Positions 61,175-64,000 of a DNA stretch of 64,000 nt are shown one piece after another (position 1 is the stretch's first letter; each line of letters begins with the position of its first letter). Below the pieces are notes generated by a model. It saw nothing but the letters and a program-made list of their open reading frames with translations. It did not search any database and was not told the DNA's origin. Origin of the DNA: Streptomyces sp. NBC_01353 (lineage in GTDB: Bacteria > Actinomycetota > Actinomycetes > Streptomycetales > Streptomycetaceae); assembly GCF_036237275.1 (NCBI RefSeq), contig NZ_CP108352.1:2790001-2854000 (forward strand), written 5' to 3'. The translations under genes were made by a program, and so were the position numbers.

Positions 61175-62113
61175 ATGAGCGACACTTCCTCCCCCTTCGG
61201 CTTCGAGCTCGTGCGGCGTGGTTACGACCGCGGTCAGGTGGACGACCGCATTACCAAGCTCGTCGCCGACCGTGACAGTGCTCTGGCCCGAATCACCTCT
61301 CTGGAAAAGCGCATCGAGGAGCTCCACCTCGAGACGCAGAACGCCCAGGCCCAGGTCACCGACGCGGAGCCGTCGTACGCCGGCCTCGGTGCTCGCGTCG
61401 AGAAGATCCTCCGCCTCGCCGAGGAGGAGGCGAAGGACCTGCGCGAGGAGGCCCGTCGCGCCGCCGAGCAGCACCGCGAGCTGGCCGAGTCGGCAGCCCA
61501 GCAGGTGCGCAACGACGCCGAGTCGTTCGCTGCGGAGCGCAAGACGAAGGCCGAGGACGAGGGCGTTCGGATCGTCGAGAAGGCGCAGGGTGAGGCCAAC
61601 TCGCTGCGTGCCGAGGCGCAGAAGGACGCGCAGTCCAAGCGCGAGGAGGCGGACGCGCTCTTCGAGGAGACCCGCGCCAAGGCCGCCCAGGCCGCCGCGG
61701 ACTTCGAGACCAACCTGGCCAAGCGCCGCGAGCAGTCGGAGCGCGACCTGGCCTCGCGTCAGGCCAAGGCCGAGAAGCGCCTCGCCGAGATCGAGCACCG
61801 CGCCGAGCAGCTCCGCCTGGAGGCCGAGAAGCTGCGTACGGACGCGGAGCGCCGGGCCCGCCAGACGGTGGAGACCGCGCAGCGCCAGGCCGAGGACATC
61901 GTGGCCGACGCGAACGCCAAGGCCGACCGGATCCGCTCGGAATCGGAGCGCGAGCTGGCGGCGCTGACGAACCGCCGCGACTCGATCAACGCCCAGCTGA
62001 CCAACGTCCGCGAGATGCTGGCGACGCTGACCGGTGCCGCCGTGGCGGCCGCCGGCTCCCCGATCGACGACGAGCCGGCCACCCGCGGCGTCCCGGCGCA
62101 GCAGACCCGGTAA
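61175..62113 (+). CDS. filP: FilP, intermediate-filament-like coiled-coil protein
   Basis: A 312-residue coiled-coil protein that forms filaments giving stiffness to hyphae and interacts with DivIVA and Scy. The N terminus MSDTSSPFGFELVRRGYDRGQVDDRI resembles the DivIVA-like start of the family. A short heptad coil (~25-60), a break near DAEPSYAGLG (~65) and a long hendecad coil with the 51-residue repeat (~75-270) follow. The tail is short and unstructured. ATG 61175 lies 114 bp after scy, with AGGAA upstream; both may share transcripts. A strong terminator with a U-tract follows. Composition and length match S. coelicolor FilP (~310). Confidence 0.95.
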   Translation: MSDTSSPFGFELVRRGYDRGQVDDRITKLVADRDSALARITSLEKRIEELHLETQNAQAQVTDAEPSYAGLGARVEKILRLAEEEAKDLREEARRAAEQHRELAESAAQQVRNDAESFAAERKTKAEDEGVRIVEKAQGEANSLRAEAQKDAQSKREEADALFEETRAKAAQAAADFETNLAKRREQSERDLASRQAKAEKRLAEIEHRAEQLRLEAEKLRTDAERRARQTVETAQRQAEDIVADANAKADRIRSESERELAALTNRRDSINAQLTNVREMLATLTGAAVAAAGSPIDDEPATRGVPAQQTR

Positions 62114-62156
62114 GCACTGCGTGTAAGCCTCCCGGTAACCGGAACGCGAACGACCA

Positions 62157-62190
62157 CAAAACCCTCCGCCATTCCAGTGGCGGAGGGTTT
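62157..62190 (+). terminator. Terminator of filP
   Basis: A 14-bp stem AAAACCCTCCGCCA (62157-62170) with 62177-62190, loop TTCCAG, ending in TTTT. One of the few in the window with a clear U-tract. Confidence 0.92.
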
Positions 62191-62212
62191 TGCGCACCCG
62201 TAGCGTGGTCGC

Positions 62213-63184
62213 ATGATCGAGCTCGAGGCCCTGACGAAACGGTTCGGAACGAAGACGGCCGTCGACCATCTCTCCTTCCAGGTCCGGCCCGGCGTGGTCA
62301 CCGGCTTCCTCGGGCCCAACGGCGCGGGCAAGTCGACAACCATGCGCATGATGCTCGATCTGGACAACCCGACCAGCGGTAGGGTCCGGATCGACGGCAA
62401 GCACTACCGCGAGCTCCAGGAGCCGTTGAAGTACATCGGGGCGCTGCTCGACGCCAAGGCGATGCACGGCGGCCGGTCCGCGTACAACAACCTGCTCTGT
62501 CTCGCGCAGTCCAACCGCATCCCGGCGAGCCGGGTCGGCGAGGTCCTCGATCTGGTCGGTCTGACGCCGGTCGCGAGGAAGAAGTCGAAGGGCTTCTCCC
62601 TCGGCATGGGTCAGCGGCTGGGAATCGCGTCGGCACTGCTCGGTGATCCCGAGATCCTCATGTTCGACGAACCCGTCAATGGTCTGGACCCCGAGGGAAT
62701 TCACTGGATCCGCAATCTGATGAAGGCGCTTGCGGCCGAGGGCCGAACGATCTTCGTTTCCAGCCATCTGATGAGTGAAATGGCCCTGACGGCCGATCAT
62801 CTGATCGTGATCGGACAGGGAAAACTGCTGGCCGACACCTCGATGGCGGATTTCATCCACCAGAATTCGCGGAGCTATGTACGGCTGCGCTCGCCGCAGC
62901 AGGAGCGGCTGCGGGACCTCCTGCACGCCAACGGCTTCACCCCCGTCGAGGCGGGCAACGGGACGCTGGAGGTGGACGGGGCCACCACCGAGAAGCTCGG
63001 TGAACTGGCCGCCGAGAACCGGCTCGTGCTGCACGAGCTGAGCTCCCAGCGTGCCTCCCTGGAGGAGGCGTTCATGCAGATGACGGCCGGCGCGGTGGAG
63101 TACCACGCGCACGGCACGGACGTACACGGCGCGGACGCGCCCGCCGCCGGCCCCCGCTGGGGCGCGAACACCAAGGGAGCCTGA
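62213..63184 (+). CDS. ABC transporter ATP-binding protein (ABC-2 type export)
   Basis: A 323-residue ATPase: Walker A GPNGAGKSTT, a Q-loop region near GALLDAKAMHGGRSAYNNL, the signature FSLGMGQRLGIASALL, Walker B ILMFDEPVNGLD and H-loop VSSHLM. The C-terminal ~100 residues are an extra domain typical of DrrA/bacitracin-type exporters. ATG 62213 has no strong ribosome-binding site and lies just after the filP terminator, so its promoter must be in or next to the 62191-62212 stretch. It is paired with the permease 3 bp downstream of its stop. It energises export of an unknown substrate. Confidence 0.94.
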   Translation: MIELEALTKRFGTKTAVDHLSFQVRPGVVTGFLGPNGAGKSTTMRMMLDLDNPTSGRVRIDGKHYRELQEPLKYIGALLDAKAMHGGRSAYNNLLCLAQSNRIPASRVGEVLDLVGLTPVARKKSKGFSLGMGQRLGIASALLGDPEILMFDEPVNGLDPEGIHWIRNLMKALAAEGRTIFVSSHLMSEMALTADHLIVIGQGKLLADTSMADFIHQNSRSYVRLRSPQQERLRDLLHANGFTPVEAGNGTLEVDGATTEKLGELAAENRLVLHELSSQRASLEEAFMQMTAGAVEYHAHGTDVHGADAPAAGPRWGANTKGA

Positions 63185-63187
63185 ACG

Positions 63188-63967
63188 ATGGCAGCGGTAT
63201 CCGCGGTCCTCCAGTCGGAATGGACCAAGATCCGGACGGTCTCCTCGACCGTCTGGACGCTGGCGAGCGCGCTCCTGGTGACGGTGGCGATGAGCGCCGC
63301 GCTCTCGGCGCTGGTGAAGGCGACCTTCAGCGATCTGAACGAGGCCGAGCAGGCGACCTTCGACCCGACCTTCGTCAGCTTCTCCGGGATGGTCCTCGGG
63401 CAGCTGGCGATGGTGGTCTTCGGCGTGCTCGTTGTCGGCACGGAGTACAGCTCGGGCATGATCCGTACGTCCCTGGCGGCGGTCCCGCAGCGGGCGACCT
63501 TCATCTTCAGCAAGATCGCCGTGGCCGGGGCGCTCGCGCTGGTGGTGGGCCTGGCGACCAGCTTCCTTTCGTTCTCCCTGGGCCAGGCGCTGCTGGGTGA
63601 GCACCGCACCTCCCTGGGCGCGGACAACGTGCTGCGGGCGGTCGTGGGCGGCGGGCTCTACATGGGCCTGATCGCGCTCTTCTCGATGGGTGTGGCGACG
63701 ATGCTGCGCTCGTCGATTCTGTCGCTCGGCATTCTGGTGCCGTTCCTCCTCCTGATCTCGAACATCCTCTCGGCGGTCCCCAAGGCCAAGGAGGTGGCGC
63801 TCTACTTCCCCGACCAGGCCGGCTCCAAGATCATGCAGGTCGTTCCGGACGCCATGAACACGGAGGAGGCTCCGTACGGCCCCTGGGGCGGGCTCGGCAT
63901 CATGCTGATCTGGGTGGCGGTCGCGCTGCTCGGCGGCTACCTGGTCCTGAAGAAGCGGGACGCGTGA
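63188..63967 (+). CDS. ABC-2 type permease
   Basis: A 259-residue integral membrane protein with six predicted helices (e.g. VWTLASALLVTVAMSAALSA, MVLGQLAMVVFGVLVVG, ALALVVGLATSFLSFSL, GLYMGLIALFSMGVATML, LGILVPFLLLISNILSAV, LGIMLIWVAVALLGGYLVL), the partner of the ATPase encoded 3 bp upstream. The EWTKIRTVSSTVWTL N terminus is typical of ABC-2 permeases in Streptomyces. The pair forms an exporter for an unknown compound, with no adjacent regulator in the window. ATG 63188; the last 33 bp of the window after its stop hold no feature. Confidence 0.92.
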   Translation: MAAVSAVLQSEWTKIRTVSSTVWTLASALLVTVAMSAALSALVKATFSDLNEAEQATFDPTFVSFSGMVLGQLAMVVFGVLVVGTEYSSGMIRTSLAAVPQRATFIFSKIAVAGALALVVGLATSFLSFSLGQALLGEHRTSLGADNVLRAVVGGGLYMGLIALFSMGVATMLRSSILSLGILVPFLLLISNILSAVPKAKEVALYFPDQAGSKIMQVVPDAMNTEEAPYGPWGGLGIMLIWVAVALLGGYLVLKKRDA

Positions 63968-64000
63968 ACCCGTAGGCCCCTCGCCCCGGCAGCTCCGGCG

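Overview
The window is high-GC actinobacterial chromosome, almost certainly Streptomyces. Third-position GC is extreme, GTG and TTG starts are common, and gene sets typical of the genus are present: GlgE/TreS/maltokinase/GlgB, the hyphal-tip cytoskeleton proteins Scy and FilP, DUF6230/DUF6114 proteins, triplicated AIM24 proteins, and PPOX and MTH1187 proteins. From memory, gene order from glgE to filP resembles the Streptomyces coelicolor SCO5394-SCO5443 core region read backwards. I ran no search. No tRNA, rRNA, CRISPR array or complete insertion sequence was seen.

Layout. 1-5.7 kb: a small specialised-metabolism-like block (partial PrnB-like protein, MFS exporter, HpaB-type flavin monooxygenase, AraC regulator, NmrA-like reductase). 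5.9-14.2 kb: the trehalose-to-alpha-glucan (GlgE) pathway, interrupted by a repeat-rich gap before glgB. 14.2-19.7 kb: HelD-like RNA polymerase recycling factor, an S1-domain protein, a short threonyl-tRNA synthetase paralogue, thioredoxin and a MerR regulator. The S1 and ThrRS-like genes are each preceded by a short leader peptide and a terminator hairpin, which looks like two attenuators in tandem. 20.2-21.97 kb: an accessory scar, with two ~318-bp repeats in inverted orientation around a decayed lectin fragment and a small ORF. 22-26 kb: Lrp regulator, epimerase, aldo/keto reductase, and a secreted GH16 beta-glucanase behind a LacI-type palindrome. 26.1-30.3 kb: dctA and a divergent CitA/CitB-type two-component system. 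30.5-33.1 kb: two HTH proteins and a tyrosine phosphatase.

33.4-39.6 kb is central carbon metabolism (pfkA, pta-ackA, pyk). 39.7-42.3 kb is the DUF6230-DUF6114-secreted protein operon. 42.9-45.2 kb holds a thioredoxin/TPR co-chaperone and a TetR-PPOX pair. 45.2-56.6 kb mixes acyl-CoA/B12 metabolism (icmA, meaB, thiolase, methylmalonyl-CoA epimerase) with small regulators, MFS, DUF3817 and three AIM24 genes. 56.7-62.1 kb encodes Scy and FilP, which build the apical organising centre, and the window ends with an ABC transporter pair.

Functional themes are carbon storage (GlgE pathway), overflow metabolism (Pta-AckA, Pyk, Pfk), branched and odd-chain acyl-CoA handling, and polar growth. The most interesting unexplained signals are the two leader-peptide attenuators (16.49 and 17.61 kb), an apparent +1 frameshift at the start of the S1 gene, the inverted 318-bp repeats, in-frame tandem repeats at protein termini, and several perfect palindromic operators.
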